A stretch of 64,000 nt of DNA from an uncultured Parabacteroides sp. (GCA_944325355.1 CALUZS010000012.1:26120-90119), one strand, 5' to 3'. Shown: positions 36,881-46,613, numbered from the stretch's first letter. Notes: generated by a model from the letters alone, not told the origin. Made by a program: numbers and translations.

Positions 36881-39800
36881 TTACCGGCTCTTCCGGGCTG
36901 CTTCTTTCGCTTTCAATTCTTTCTCGCGAAGCCGTTCCTTCTCTTTACGCTCACGCTCTTTCTGTTTCATTTTCTCCTTGTAAGCACGTTCTTTCTCTTT
37001 TTGAAGCTTTTTACGTGCCTTCTCCTTCGCTTTGCGTTCGGCTTCCCGTTGTTTCAGCTGTTCTTTTCTTGTCTGTTTTTCAATTTTTTGTTGTTCTTTC
37101 TCCAATTTCTTTTGCTGTTCCTCCTCCATTTGCGTCTTCTCTTTCCGCGCTTCTTCTGTCGACAGCTCTTTACTCCGTATCTTTTCAATATCATCGAGTG
37201 TCAGTTCTCTACGCGGACGGATAGAATAGATAGGGAGAGTCGTTTCTTCCTGTTTTTGTTCCTCCTGCAGCTCTGGTTCCGGAACAGGCTGCTGTAAAAC
37301 CGAATCTTGTACAACCGGATCCGGCTGTTCCCATTTAACTTTCCAGCGGGCAACCATTTCCGGCTCGGCATCCCCGTATTCTTTCTCAAAGAAAGAGATG
37401 TACTCTTCCAAGGTCTTACCAAGCATAAGCGTCTCATAATTCTCTTCAGATATAGGAAGCACTATCAACCGCCCGTTCAATGTATTCGCATAACCGCCCT
37501 CTTCGGATATTTTCTGATAATAATAAAACGCTTCATCCATATTATTGAACCCGCCAATCTGAATCATGCTCAACTCGCCAACCTCCTCGGTCGACAAATC
37601 AAATGCACGAACCCGAAAATTCGCAAAATTATAAGCTGCAACCGTAAACAACAGTTGATTTGTCTCCAACATCTCCGTCGGATAAACCAACAACACTCGG
37701 CAAGGAGCATCCGGCGTATGCAAGAACACCCGCGTAGAATCGGCAACACGGTTCCCGTCTCCATCCACTGTCCCAAAACGGATATTCCAAACCATCTCTC
37801 TAAACTCCCCTTTCACTATACTTCTTCCCCGAAGAATGCCTTTCAGCATCTCTCCTGCCAACTCCGACACATCGGCAGTCGGATATTTTGCCAGCAACCC
37901 TTCAAGGGCATTCTTAAATCCGGCGGCATCTCCCTCTTGCACATAGGTCAAGGCATTCAAAAACATGAACTTCGGCAACAAGGATGCCAACGGATATTTC
38001 TCAGCAACCGCCTGATAGTTACTGCGCACCGCCTGTATATTTCCCTTAAGGTATTCCGCATAAGTCTGCCGATAAATAGAATCCTGCACCACGTCCATCA
38101 TCCGGATATTTGTAATGTAATTCGGATCGGAGATGGCAAGCACATAATCACTCTGCGGATATTCCTGCAAAAGTTTTGCCTTATATCCGGAAGCCAGCAC
38201 TTCATCCTTAAGCCCCAATGCCATCAAATACATTTGATAATAACTTTCCAGCTGATGCCCGTTCCCCGGGAATCGGCGATTCAAATCCTCGAATGCAGAT
38301 ATGGATAACGGCAAATCATCCAGTTTATCTTTATAAATCATTGCCATATTGTATAACGCATCCGCAATAATCGTATCAGACGCCGCTCGGTCTTCCGGAG
38401 AGAACGGTAACTGCTGCAAATAAAACTCCCGGCTTTTCGGGTCATCAGAAACCACAACAGGAGGTAAATCGGCATCGACGGAACTCTCCTGCGACAAACT
38501 ATCCGGTATCTCTTCAACAGATGCCATCTCCTCTTCCAAGACATTCTCCTCACCGGTGAACAATTGAACCTCTTTCGTTCTTCGCCGCCAGTCATCTTCC
38601 AGCACACGCCGTCCCCACCGACGTTGAAACTGGGCTTTTCCCTGTGCCACAGTCTGAGGATTATAAAAATAAAACGATTCATTTCCTCCAGCCGCCGGAA
38701 CAAATACCTGCGCACCGTCACCCAACTGTTTGGTTTCCGAGTTCCGTGCTTCCTGTTCCGCAAGATATTCCTCCTTTTCCGCAAGTGCTTTCGCTTCCTC
38801 TTCCTCCTTTTTTACCTGTTCAATGATTTTATCAATCACAGCCAACCGCTCTGTTTCCGGCATGGCAACCAAATTCTGAAGACTATCTTGCAAATGGATT
38901 GCTTCGACATGTATAACCAATTCATCTAAAACCTCCGAACGTTTCGCCACACGAGCATAATCTTCATATTGCTTGTCAAGAGATGCCAATGCTCCGCTAA
39001 AACAGGGCTGTGCATGAATGTAATCACGCTGCTCAAAATAAATGTCCCCCAGCCGCACCTGGCTCAAGGCCTTCTCTATCCCATTCTGAGTACTTTTCTC
39101 GATAGCTGCCTGATAATTTTTTATAGCACCTGCTGTGTCTTTCTGATTAATACACAAATTTCCAAGAGCATAATAAAGCTGGTCCAAATAATCTTTGTTT
39201 TTTGGATTGCGAATCATCCTGCGAAGTTTTTTCCCGGCTGCCATATAACCTCCCGACTGCACCTCCGTCTGTCGGATTCGTGCAGCAAACTCCAGCTCAT
39301 ACGAAGGGTTGGAACGTATCGTCCGGGAGAAAGCATCATACGCTTCCGGATTCTTACCTGCCCCCGCGCAAAGTTGCCCCAACAAATAATACATCCGCGC
39401 ACGCTGGTTATGGTTCTTTTCATTCCGAGCCGCCGTCCGCAAATACGGGATAGCAGCAACATCATCCTTGTTCACGATCAAGTAATTGGCATAAAATGCA
39501 GCAAACTCATCAGTCAACGATTTAGGAATCCCCTTTTTCTTTACCTGTTCAAAAATATTTTCCGCTTCATACAACCAATTCATCTCCGTATAACAACGGG
39601 CTTGCCAAAGTTGTGCTTCCACGGTCAATAGAGCATCCTCCGTAAAATGGTGGGATATATAAGAAAAAGTGGCTGAAGCCTGCAAAAAATCTGCATTATG
39701 GAATTGCGCCATTCCCTGCAGCATCCAACAGTGCTTCAAAAAGGGATTATACTCTTCCTGTTGATAAAAACTTCGGAGCTTCGGATTATTTTTCCAGCCG

Positions 39801-40135
39801 GGTTTACGCGCAGGTTTGGTTTTAATGGAGTGCAACCGGATTGCTTTCGTACATTTCTGGATTGTTACATCAAACGGTCCACCCGTTGTCTCCTTTTCTT
39901 TCGGTAATGCGCTTACCGGATACATCAAGAGCCGCTGCGAATAATTCTCTTTATGCCCATCCTGCTGCGCACGTAAGGCCTCGTCATACGCAACTTTCCC
40001 GTTATAATAGATATTGAACCGGGAATTTAACGCATGATAAAACCGATTCATTCCTGTATTCTTCTTGGTGGAACAAGAAAAAAACAGACTAACCGACAAA
40101 AAAAAGATGAATATATATATATAATTTTTCCGCAT
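36881..40135 (-). CDS. porW: type IX secretion lipoprotein PorW / SprE with TPR repeats
   Basis: 1084 residues. Lipobox 'LFFSC' puts Cys at 21, followed by the PorW/SprE start 'STKKNTGMNRFYHALNSRFNIYYNGKVAYDEALRAQ'. Many TPR helices follow ('ARMYYLLGQLCAGAGKNPEAYDAFSRTIRSNP', 'LYYALGNLCINQKDTAGAIKNYQAAIE'). The last ~100 residues are an uninterrupted Lys/Glu/Arg-rich helix rich in EKEQQKKIE-type repeats, predicted coiled coil. In Porphyromonas and Flavobacterium this lipoprotein links the T9SS motor/ring to the outer-membrane translocon. It is upstream of rex and downstream of an ABC permease gene. Confidence 0.9.
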   Translation of the reverse strand: MRKNYIYIFIFFLSVSLFFSCSTKKNTGMNRFYHALNSRFNIYYNGKVAYDEALRAQQDGHKENYSQRLLMYPVSALPKEKETTGGPFDVTIQKCTKAIRLHSIKTKPARKPGWKNNPKLRSFYQQEEYNPFLKHCWMLQGMAQFHNADFLQASATFSYISHHFTEDALLTVEAQLWQARCYTEMNWLYEAENIFEQVKKKGIPKSLTDEFAAFYANYLIVNKDDVAAIPYLRTAARNEKNHNQRARMYYLLGQLCAGAGKNPEAYDAFSRTIRSNPSYELEFAARIRQTEVQSGGYMAAGKKLRRMIRNPKNKDYLDQLYYALGNLCINQKDTAGAIKNYQAAIEKSTQNGIEKALSQVRLGDIYFEQRDYIHAQPCFSGALASLDKQYEDYARVAKRSEVLDELVIHVEAIHLQDSLQNLVAMPETERLAVIDKIIEQVKKEEEEAKALAEKEEYLAEQEARNSETKQLGDGAQVFVPAAGGNESFYFYNPQTVAQGKAQFQRRWGRRVLEDDWRRRTKEVQLFTGEENVLEEEMASVEEIPDSLSQESSVDADLPPVVVSDDPKSREFYLQQLPFSPEDRAASDTIIADALYNMAMIYKDKLDDLPLSISAFEDLNRRFPGNGHQLESYYQMYLMALGLKDEVLASGYKAKLLQEYPQSDYVLAISDPNYITNIRMMDVVQDSIYRQTYAEYLKGNIQAVRSNYQAVAEKYPLASLLPKFMFLNALTYVQEGDAAGFKNALEGLLAKYPTADVSELAGEMLKGILRGRSIVKGEFREMVWNIRFGTVDGDGNRVADSTRVFLHTPDAPCRVLLVYPTEMLETNQLLFTVAAYNFANFRVRAFDLSTEEVGELSMIQIGGFNNMDEAFYYYQKISEEGGYANTLNGRLIVLPISEENYETLMLGKTLEEYISFFEKEYGDAEPEMVARWKVKWEQPDPVVQDSVLQQPVPEPELQEEQKQEETTLPIYSIRPRRELTLDDIEKIRSKELSTEEARKEKTQMEEEQQKKLEKEQQKIEKQTRKEQLKQREAERKAKEKARKKLQKEKERAYKEKMKQKERERKEKERLREKELKAKEAARKSR

Positions 40136-40189
40136 GTATCTGGAGATACGAATCTGCTTTTCACTCCACGAATCGTACCGATATCCAAA

Positions 40190-40993
40190 TTAACGGCAAA
40201 CAAACCATTTTATTGCTTTACAGATAAGAAAGATAATAACGAGGAACAGAATAATGAATGCGCCGGAGGGGACATTCAGATAATAAGAAAACAGCAGACC
40301 GCACACGCAACCGACAAATCCGATGGCAACGCTTCCATAAATAATCTTGCGGAAATCGGAGGTAAAGAGATTGACAGTGATTTGCGGCAGAGTCAACAAA
40401 CTCATCAACAACATAATCCCGACCAAACGGATACTTAGGACAATTGTCACAGCGATAAAACACATCATCACATACTCCAGCAGCTTCACCGGCAAATGTT
40501 GTGTCTTCGCAAAATCGCTGTCAAAAGCAACATACAGAATCTCTCGGTAATAAAAGACGAAGAACAATGTCAGCAAAACGGAAAGCACCGCAACAGCTAT
40601 TATATCAGCGGATGAGATTGTCAGGATATTGCCAAACAAATAGGCAGACAAATTAGGTGCATAGCCCGGTGTCAAGAATATAAAAACCACCCCTAACGCC
40701 ATCCCTAACGACCATATCCCGGCAATTGCGGAATCTTCCCTCACGCCTTGGCTGCGGCTCGCCCACTCTACGCCGAAAGCGGCAAGGACAGAAAAAAGCA
40801 ATGCCGACAGAATAGGATTGATACCCATATAAAAACCCAACCCCAAACCGCCAAACGAAGCATGAGTAATTCCCCCACTGATAAAAACAAGGCGTTTGGA
40901 AACAATATAAGTTCCTACCATTCCGCAAACGATGGCAGTCAGAAAACTACCTATCAGCGCATTTTGAAAAAAAGTATAATAAATTAAATCCAT
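40190..40993 (-). CDS. metal (Zn/Mn) ABC transporter permease, ZnuB family
   Basis: 267 residues with eight or so membrane helices. Family signs: 'NALIGSFLTAIVCGMVGTYIVSKRLVFISGGITHASFGGLGLGF', 'GIWSLGMALGVVFIFLTPGY', 'YLFGNILTIS', 'LVGIMLLMSLLTLPQ'. It would form the channel of an ABC-3 type zinc or manganese importer. The ATPase and the binding protein are not adjacent, which is unusual for such importers but frequent in Bacteroidales. It is 9 bases after the small Cys-rich membrane protein gene. Confidence 0.9.
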   Translation of the reverse strand: MDLIYYTFFQNALIGSFLTAIVCGMVGTYIVSKRLVFISGGITHASFGGLGLGFYMGINPILSALLFSVLAAFGVEWASRSQGVREDSAIAGIWSLGMALGVVFIFLTPGYAPNLSAYLFGNILTISSADIIAVAVLSVLLTLFFVFYYREILYVAFDSDFAKTQHLPVKLLEYVMMCFIAVTIVLSIRLVGIMLLMSLLTLPQITVNLFTSDFRKIIYGSVAIGFVGCVCGLLFSYYLNVPSGAFIILFLVIIFLICKAIKWFVCR

Positions 40994-41002
40994 ACTTGCC
41001 TA

Positions 41003-41428
41003 TTATGAACGGAAACGCCGCTCACCCACAATCAAAAATGCTTCATCTTTCAACGTATCAGGCAAATTAATCCGCCGCAACTGCAAACTTCTCAGCCAAC
41101 CTGCCACTTCCGTATCTTGAAGCGTATAAAGAACCTCCCGGAATTCTTCCACCTCTTCCTCCTTGTATTCATCGGAACGTACATCCTTAAAGCGGTCCAA
41201 TTCCTCATCATCATAATATTCTATCTGTTTGCTGACCGCAGCCAACAGACTCTCCTTCTCACAGATTTCATGTTGTCCGCAGCATTCGCTATCATCTATC
41301 TCTTTCGCTTCCGGAATCTCCGTAATTTCTCCCCGTTCCAACATCCGTTGCAAACGACGGTTTCGTATATATCCTGCGATAGCTGCAAATATGCCAAGCA
41401 GTATTATTCCTAAAACCAGATACCACAT
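41003..41428 (-). CDS. small single-pass membrane protein with CCGxHxxC cluster, function unknown
   Basis: 141 residues: an N-terminal membrane helix (about 2-21, 'WYLVLGIILLGIFAAIAGYI') with a basic stop-transfer 'RNRRLQRM', then a cysteine/histidine cluster C49-C50-G-Q-H53-E-I-C56, and a strongly acidic tail with 'EEVEEFREVLYTLQDTEVAGWLRSLQLRRINLPD'. The cluster suggests metal or Fe-S binding; that is inference. It lies 15 bases after aroA and 9 bases before the metal permease gene, so it may act with the permease. I cannot assign a known family with certainty. Confidence 0.75.
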   Translation of the reverse strand: MWYLVLGIILLGIFAAIAGYIRNRRLQRMLERGEITEIPEAKEIDDSECCGQHEICEKESLLAAVSKQIEYYDDEELDRFKDVRSDEYKEEEVEEFREVLYTLQDTEVAGWLRSLQLRRINLPDTLKDEAFLIVGERRFRS

Positions 41429-41443
41429 ACGTTTTTTTCTATT

Positions 41444-42676
41444 TTACTCTTCCTTTTCAATGCGAAATCCAGCCTTTTGCAGATTTTGCCAGAAGGTCGG
41501 ATAGCTTTTACTTACCACTTCCGGCTCTTTAATACGGATACCCGCCGGCAGCTTCAACGCAACCGGAGCAAAGGACATCGCCATCCGATGGTCTTCATAC
41601 GTGCAAACGACTGGAGCAATATCCGGCTCACACCGCTCCCCGTCCCACTCCAGAACGGAGTTTTTCTCATCACGCAAAAGATAGCCGAATTTCTTCAACT
41701 CCGCCTTCAACGCCTCTATACGGTCGGTTTCCTTTATCTTTAAAGATTGCAGACCGGAAAAACGGAACGGGATACCAAGCAGAGCACACGTTACAACGAA
41801 TGTTTGTGCCAAATCTGGTTCGTCTGTAAAATCATAATTCAAGCGTTTGCTGAAATTCCCGTTTTTCCTCAGCTTCACCCTATCACGCTCAAACGAAGAA
41901 CCGATACCTATCCGTTCAAACAAACGACCGACAACCGCATCTCCCTGCATACTCTTCTTAAACAGACCGTTCAAAACAATTTCCGGTTGAGAAGACAAAG
42001 CCGCTATTTCATACCAATACGAAGCCGCACTCCAGTCCGATTCCACAACAAACGGCACCGGTTTATATTCCTGGGGTACTACCTCAATTACATTATCGCT
42101 CCATTTTGCCGTGACCCCGAACTGTTTCATCAACTGCAATGTAAGGGATATATAAGGCTTCGATATGACTTTCCCAGACAAACGCAACGTCAGTCCTTTC
42201 TCCATCAACGGTGCTATCATCAGCAATGCAGAAATATATTGCGAACTGACTGAGCCGTCCAAAGAAATTTCTCCGCCTTGCAAGGCACTTCCAAAGATAC
42301 GCAAAGGAGGGAATCCCTCTTTCTCCATATATTCAATTTTAGCGCCTACCGAATTTAAGGCATCCACCAAAATGCGAATCGGGCGTTGCTTCATCCGTTC
42401 TGTTCCGGTTATTGTCCATTCACCGACCACTTTCGCAAGGAAAGCCGTAAGGAAACGCATCGCCGTACCGGCAGCATGTATATCAAAATGGTTGTTATTC
42501 GATTCGAGCGCACTCCGAAGGACCTCCGTATCATCGCATACCGACAGATTCTCTATTGGATAATCGCTATAACTCAACGCGTTCAAAATTAAAACACGAT
42601 TGCTGATACTCTTCGATGCCGGCAGTTCCACCACCGTGTTTACTTTTCTTTCCGGAGCAAATATATGATATATCAT
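41444..42676 (-). CDS. aroA: 3-phosphoshikimate 1-carboxyvinyltransferase (EPSP synthase)
   Basis: 410 residues from the ATG at 42676; a further upstream ATG at 42700 lies inside the -7 box. It transfers enolpyruvate from PEP to shikimate-3-phosphate. Visible: 'LPASKSISNRVLILNAL', 'GTAMRFLTAFLA', 'RMKQRPIRILVDALNSVGA', 'SSQYISALLMIAPL', 'LQSLKIKETDRIEALKAEL', 'YEDHRMAMSFAPVAL'. First gene of the minus-strand run that continues to the Cys-rich protein and the metal permease. Confidence 0.96.
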   Translation of the reverse strand: MIYHIFAPERKVNTVVELPASKSISNRVLILNALSYSDYPIENLSVCDDTEVLRSALESNNNHFDIHAAGTAMRFLTAFLAKVVGEWTITGTERMKQRPIRILVDALNSVGAKIEYMEKEGFPPLRIFGSALQGGEISLDGSVSSQYISALLMIAPLMEKGLTLRLSGKVISKPYISLTLQLMKQFGVTAKWSDNVIEVVPQEYKPVPFVVESDWSAASYWYEIAALSSQPEIVLNGLFKKSMQGDAVVGRLFERIGIGSSFERDRVKLRKNGNFSKRLNYDFTDEPDLAQTFVVTCALLGIPFRFSGLQSLKIKETDRIEALKAELKKFGYLLRDEKNSVLEWDGERCEPDIAPVVCTYEDHRMAMSFAPVALKLPAGIRIKEPEVVSKSYPTFWQNLQKAGFRIEKEE

Positions 42677-42697
42677 AGCCAAATCTTTAAGAATGCA

Positions 42698-42705
42698 CAA
42701 AAGTA
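42698..42705 (-). promoter_or_regulatory. -7 promoter box (TACTTTTG) for aroA
   Basis: Exact TAnnTTTG on the - strand, 21 bases before the aroA ATG at 42676; it decides against the ATG at 42700. Confidence 0.5.
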
Positions 42706-42742
42706 CAGATTAATTATCAAAGAAACATACATAAAATTTTTA

Positions 42743-42774
42743 TTTGATTCTGTGCATGAGATTATGTACGTTTG
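42743..42774 (+). promoter_or_regulatory. promoter of nudC (TTTG -N20- TACGTTTG)
   Basis: Full match to the Bacteroidetes promoter: -33 TTTG (42743-42746), 20-base spacer, -7 TACGTTTG (42767-42774), 28 bases before the ATG at 42803. It is divergent from the aroA promoter. Confidence 0.7.
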
Positions 42775-42802
42775 CACTGCGTTTTTAATAACAATAACCG
42801 GA

Positions 42803-43579
42803 ATGGAAACAAAGGTCAAAGGTTCATATCTATTCATATTCCAGGATGATGCAATATTGTTGTTTCACGACAAAGGCCAATACAGGATTCCTTATCTTCC
42901 TATGGACGCTTTCTCAATCGACAACTGGCTGGAAGTATCGACAACAATCGACAATGAAAAAAGCTTTACCGCAGCTGTCGACAATACTTTCCCTGTTCCA
43001 AAAGATTTCACTTTCTTCAAATTACGAACATCGTTCAGGTTCTTGACCTCCGAAGAATACAAAGCAGCAGGGAAAGCTTACCAAATCATTTATTGGGACA
43101 AGAACAGCCGCTTCTGCCCTGTCTGCGGCACATCGACCCAACTGGCAACACCCATCTGTAAACGATGTCCGGCTTGCGGAAAAGAGTTATATCCTCCAAT
43201 ATCACCGGCTATCATCGTTTTGATTATGAAAGATGACCAGATACTATTGGTGCATGCCCGCAATTTTCGCGGTACCTTTTACGGTCTGGTAGCCGGCTTC
43301 TTGGAAGCAGGAGAAACGTTGGAAGAGTGCGTACAACGGGAAGTCAGGGAAGAGACCGGATTGGAAATAAAAAACCTCCGTTATTGGGGGAACCAGCCTT
43401 GGCCATATCCGAGCGGATTAATGCTTGGGTTCACGGCAGAATATGCAGGAGGGAACATCAAACTGCAAGATGATGAACTAAGTGCAGGCGCATTCTATTC
43501 AAAAGACAATTTACCGGAAATTCCGGAAAAATTAAGTCTGGCACGCAAACTCATAGACTGGTGGCTCGCCCAGCAGTAA
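42803..43579 (+). CDS. nudC: NAD+ diphosphatase / NADH pyrophosphatase NudC
   Basis: 258 residues from the ATG at 42803; the longer frame (from 42665) would start upstream of the promoter. Four zinc cysteines in 'FCPVCGTSTQLATPICKRCPACG', a complete Nudix box 'GFLEAGETLEECVQREVREETGLE', and the NADH-specific motif variant 'GNQPWPYPSGLMLGF'. It cleaves NAD(H) to NMN(H) and AMP and can remove NAD caps from RNA. Confidence 0.93.
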   Translation: METKVKGSYLFIFQDDAILLFHDKGQYRIPYLPMDAFSIDNWLEVSTTIDNEKSFTAAVDNTFPVPKDFTFFKLRTSFRFLTSEEYKAAGKAYQIIYWDKNSRFCPVCGTSTQLATPICKRCPACGKELYPPISPAIIVLIMKDDQILLVHARNFRGTFYGLVAGFLEAGETLEECVQREVREETGLEIKNLRYWGNQPWPYPSGLMLGFTAEYAGGNIKLQDDELSAGAFYSKDNLPEIPEKLSLARKLIDWWLAQQ

Positions 43580-43592
43580 AACAAATAATCAC

Positions 43593-43600
43593 TATCTTTG
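43593..43600 (+). promoter_or_regulatory. -7 promoter box (TATCTTTG) for dgt
   Basis: Exact TAnnTTTG, 18 bases before the ATG at 43618. Confidence 0.5.
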
Positions 43601-43617
43601 TATAGGCAAAACACAAT

Positions 43618-44952
43618 ATGAACATGATGGATTGGAAACGATTATTATCGGGAAAACGCTTCGGCATGGAAGAATATCATGACAGGAAGCATGAGCGGAC
43701 AGATTTTCAACGTGATTACGACCGCTTGATATTTTCTTCGCCTTTCCGGAGGTTACAGAACAAAACGCAGGTATTTCCTCTACCAGGAAGCATATTTGTC
43801 CATAACCGACTGACCCATAGTTTAGAAGTTTCTTGCGTAGGCCGTTCATTGGGCAACAATGTTGCAAAAGAACTTATCAAGCGTTACCCCGATGGCCCGG
43901 TTAATCTCCCGGAAATAGGCGCAATCGTTTCAGCGGCATGTTTGGCACACGACATGGGTAATCCACCTTTCGGGCATTCAGGGGAACGGGCCATTTCCGC
44001 ATACTTTTCAGAAGGCAATGGAAAAGATCTGGAGAATCTCGTACGGGAAGAAGGTGGACGTTGGGAAGATTTCATCCATTTTGAAGGAAATGCCAACGCC
44101 ATGCGCCTGCTCACACACCAATTTGTCGGTAGAAGAAAAGGAGGGTTCGCCCTTACCTATTCCACTCTGGCTGCAATTGTCAAATACCCTTATCCATCCA
44201 TATTGGCCGGCAAAAAAGGGAAATTCGGTTACTTTCAGTCTGAAGAAAACACATATCTCCGGATGGCAGAGGAATTAGGTATTGGATTGGATTCAGAAGA
44301 CAGCCGAAAACATGTCCGCCATCCGCTGGTGTATCTTGTAGAAGCTGCAGACGATATCTGCTATCAGATCATGGATATTGAAGATGCTTGCAAACTGCAT
44401 ATCTTATCCAAGGAGGAGGCGATCGAGCTACTGCAAAATTTTCTCGCCCCGGACAAGCTGGCACATACAGAAAAGGTCATGCAAATGGTAAACGATGTCA
44501 ACGAACAAATCGCCTATCTGCGCTCCTGCATCATCGGACTGCTTGTTGATGAATGCACACAGGCTTTTATCAACAACGAAGAAGCAATCCTTGCCGGGGA
44601 GTTTTCCGGAGCACTCATTGAGCACGTCAGCGAACATGTGAAAAGTGCCTATGCTTCTTGTTCAAAGATGGCATACAAAAAAATCTATTGCGCCAAAGAG
44701 GTGCTCGACATCGAACTGGCAGGATACCGGATATTCAGCCACCTTATCGACAGTCTCACTGAAGCCGTCATGCGCCCAAACCATGCTTATAGCAAATTGC
44801 TGTTGAAACGCGTTCCGGAACAATACAACGTTGCAGCACCTACCACTTACGGGAAACTGCAATGCGTACTCGATTACGTTTCCGGGATGACCGATGTCTA
44901 TGCACTTGACTTGTACCAAAAGATAACAGGAATGGGACTGCCTGCGGTTTAG
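43618..44952 (+). CDS. dgt: deoxyguanosinetriphosphate triphosphohydrolase (dGTPase)
   Basis: 444 residues, HD-superfamily enzyme that cuts dGTP (or dNTPs) to deoxynucleoside and triphosphate. It opens 'RTDFQRDYDRLIFSSPFRRLQNKTQVFPLPGSIFVHNRLTHSLEV' with His67, followed by the HD pair His111-Asp112 in 'LAHDMGNPPFGHSGE' and 'HPLVYLVEAADDICYQIMDIEDA'. It ends 3 bases before the end of the convergent rsgA gene with no terminator between. Confidence 0.95.
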   Translation: MNMMDWKRLLSGKRFGMEEYHDRKHERTDFQRDYDRLIFSSPFRRLQNKTQVFPLPGSIFVHNRLTHSLEVSCVGRSLGNNVAKELIKRYPDGPVNLPEIGAIVSAACLAHDMGNPPFGHSGERAISAYFSEGNGKDLENLVREEGGRWEDFIHFEGNANAMRLLTHQFVGRRKGGFALTYSTLAAIVKYPYPSILAGKKGKFGYFQSEENTYLRMAEELGIGLDSEDSRKHVRHPLVYLVEAADDICYQIMDIEDACKLHILSKEEAIELLQNFLAPDKLAHTEKVMQMVNDVNEQIAYLRSCIIGLLVDECTQAFINNEEAILAGEFSGALIEHVSEHVKSAYASCSKMAYKKIYCAKEVLDIELAGYRIFSHLIDSLTEAVMRPNHAYSKLLLKRVPEQYNVAAPTTYGKLQCVLDYVSGMTDVYALDLYQKITGMGLPAV

Positions 44953-44955
44953 GAA

Positions 44956-45888
44956 TCAATATTCTTCCCGATACTTTTTTTCATTCTTATCTTCAAGGAT
45001 ATTCAAATAACTGCGATACCGAGACTCGCTTATGTAATGTTCATTCAGAGCCTCCAGCACAGCACAACCAGGCTCATGCGTGTGCGTACAGTTATTAAAA
45101 CGGCAATTCGCCGAAAACTTGAATATCTCCGGGAAATAGTGGGAGATTTCCACACCTTCCATGTCAATTGTCCCGAAGCCTTTGATACCCGGTGTGTCTA
45201 TCAAATAACCTCCTTCAGGGAGCAACAACATTTCCGAAAAAGTAGTTGTATGCATCCCGGTATTATGATGCTCAGAAATATCTCCGGTCTTGAGATTACA
45301 TTCAGGAATCAAGGCATTGATGATTGTAGACTTTCCGACCCCGGAATGACCGGAGAGCAACGTTATCTGTCCTTTCAATTTTTTTTTCAAAGGTTCAAGA
45401 CCTTCTCCGGTACGGGCGCACAGTTGAGAACAAGAATATCCAATAGTTGAATAAAGATGTATCAGCCCCTCCATATACTCCCTTTCTTCATCAACATAAA
45501 GGTCTATCTTATTGAAAAGAATCTCCACCGGAATCTGATAAGCTTCAGCAGTAGCTAGAAAACGGTCGATAAAAATCAACGTGGTCACCGGATGGTTAAC
45601 AGTAACTACCAATAATGCTTTATCAATATTAGCTGCAATGATATGCGCTTCTTTGGAAAGGTTCGATGCTCTGCGGATAATATAATTCTTGCGAGGTTCA
45701 ATTGCTGAAATAAAGGCCGTACCCTCTTTGTTTATATCTATCGACACATGGTCACCGACAGCAATAGGGTTTGTAGTCCGGATGCCCTTCAACCGGAAAT
45801 TACCTTTTATTTTACTTTCAATAAACTGCCCGTCTTCCGTTTGGACAGTATACCAGCTCCCTGTATTTTTTATGACAAGCCCTTTCAT
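44956..45888 (-). CDS. rsgA: ribosome small-subunit-dependent GTPase A
   Basis: 310 residues. N-terminal OB fold ('[23 protein letters not shown]'), circularly permuted GTPase domain with G4 'NKID', G1 'GHSGVGKST', G3 'DTPG', and a C-terminal zinc knuckle '[16 protein letters not shown]'. It releases late 30S assembly factors, a role next to that of rbfA elsewhere in this window. It is 80 bases downstream of frr. Confidence 0.96.
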   Translation of the reverse strand: MKGLVIKNTGSWYTVQTEDGQFIESKIKGNFRLKGIRTTNPIAVGDHVSIDINKEGTAFISAIEPRKNYIIRRASNLSKEAHIIAANIDKALLVVTVNHPVTTLIFIDRFLATAEAYQIPVEILFNKIDLYVDEEREYMEGLIHLYSTIGYSCSQLCARTGEGLEPLKKKLKGQITLLSGHSGVGKSTIINALIPECNLKTGDISEHHNTGMHTTTFSEMLLLPEGGYLIDTPGIKGFGTIDMEGVEISHYFPEIFKFSANCRFNNCTHTHEPGCAVLEALNEHYISESRYRSYLNILEDKNEKKYREEY

Positions 45889-45913
45889 TCTATTTATTGT
45901 ATATACATAAGAG

Positions 45914-45947
45914 CGGCAGGAAAAGGATGAAACACTTCTTCCTGCCG
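45914..45947 (-). terminator. hairpin between frr and rsgA (possible weak terminator)
   Basis: A perfect 9-bp stem CGGCAGGAA/TTCCTGCCG with a 16-base loop; on the - strand it is followed by CTCTTATG, not a strong T-run. Confidence 0.45.
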
Positions 45948-45968
45948 TTTACCTATGCAATCTTCCAA

Positions 45969-46532
45969 TTACACTGTCATAATCTCTTTTTCTTTTGCTG
46001 CAAACAATTCATCAACCTTTTTAATGTATTTATCATGAATTTTCTGCACTTCCGCTTCCGCATCCTTTTCAACATCTTCTGGCACACCTTCCGCTTTTAT
46101 GCTTTTCTTTAACGCATCAATCGCGTCACGGCGAGCATTGCGAATACTGATTTTTGCATTTTCGGATTCCTGTTTCGACTGTTTGACCAAGGAGCGACGA
46201 CGCTCTTCCGTCAACGGCGGCATAACCAAACGGATCACTTCACCATTATTATCCGGAGTTATTCCTAAGTCAGAATCAAGAATGGCTTTTTCTATATCGC
46301 GAATGATTTTCTTTTCCCACGGAGTAATCATAATCGTACGTGCATCCGGAATAGTTACAGATGCCACATTGTTTAATGGCGTCGGAGCTCCGTAATAAGG
46401 AACTTTTATCGAATCCAATAATCTGGGATTTGCTTTCCCTGCACGAATATGGGACAGCTGTTCATCCAAATATTCTATTGCGAAATTCATTTTTTCCTCC
46501 GCACCTTGTACATGTTGTTTCGTATCTGCCAT
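45969..46532 (-). CDS. frr: ribosome recycling factor
   Basis: 187 residues, full length. Family markers: '[49 protein letters not shown]', 'NDGEVIRL'-type '[24 protein letters not shown]' and the C-terminal helix '[23 protein letters not shown]'. It splits post-termination ribosomes with EF-G. Confidence 0.97.
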   Translation of the reverse strand: MADTKQHVQGAEEKMNFAIEYLDEQLSHIRAGKANPRLLDSIKVPYYGAPTPLNNVASVTIPDARTIMITPWEKKIIRDIEKAILDSDLGITPDNNGEVIRLVMPPLTEERRRSLVKQSKQESENAKISIRNARRDAIDALKKSIKAEGVPEDVEKDAEAEVQKIHDKYIKKVDELFAAKEKEIMTV

Positions 46533-46569
46533 ATATTTCTGTTTTTGAGTTTTTATTTATATAATAGAA

Positions 46570-46600
46570 CAAAAGTAGGACTTTTCTAATTTATTTGCAA
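46570..46600 (-). promoter_or_regulatory. promoter of frr (-33 TTG, -7 TACTTTTG)
   Basis: On the - strand TACTTTTG (46570-46577) and TTG (46598-46600) with a 20-base spacer, 38 bases before the frr ATG. Confidence 0.6.
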
Positions 46601-46613
46601 CTCTATTAATTAG

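Noticed and set aside
37307..38308. 333-residue open frame antisense to porW
   Set aside because: Shadow of the porW coding pattern; low-complexity sequence without family features.
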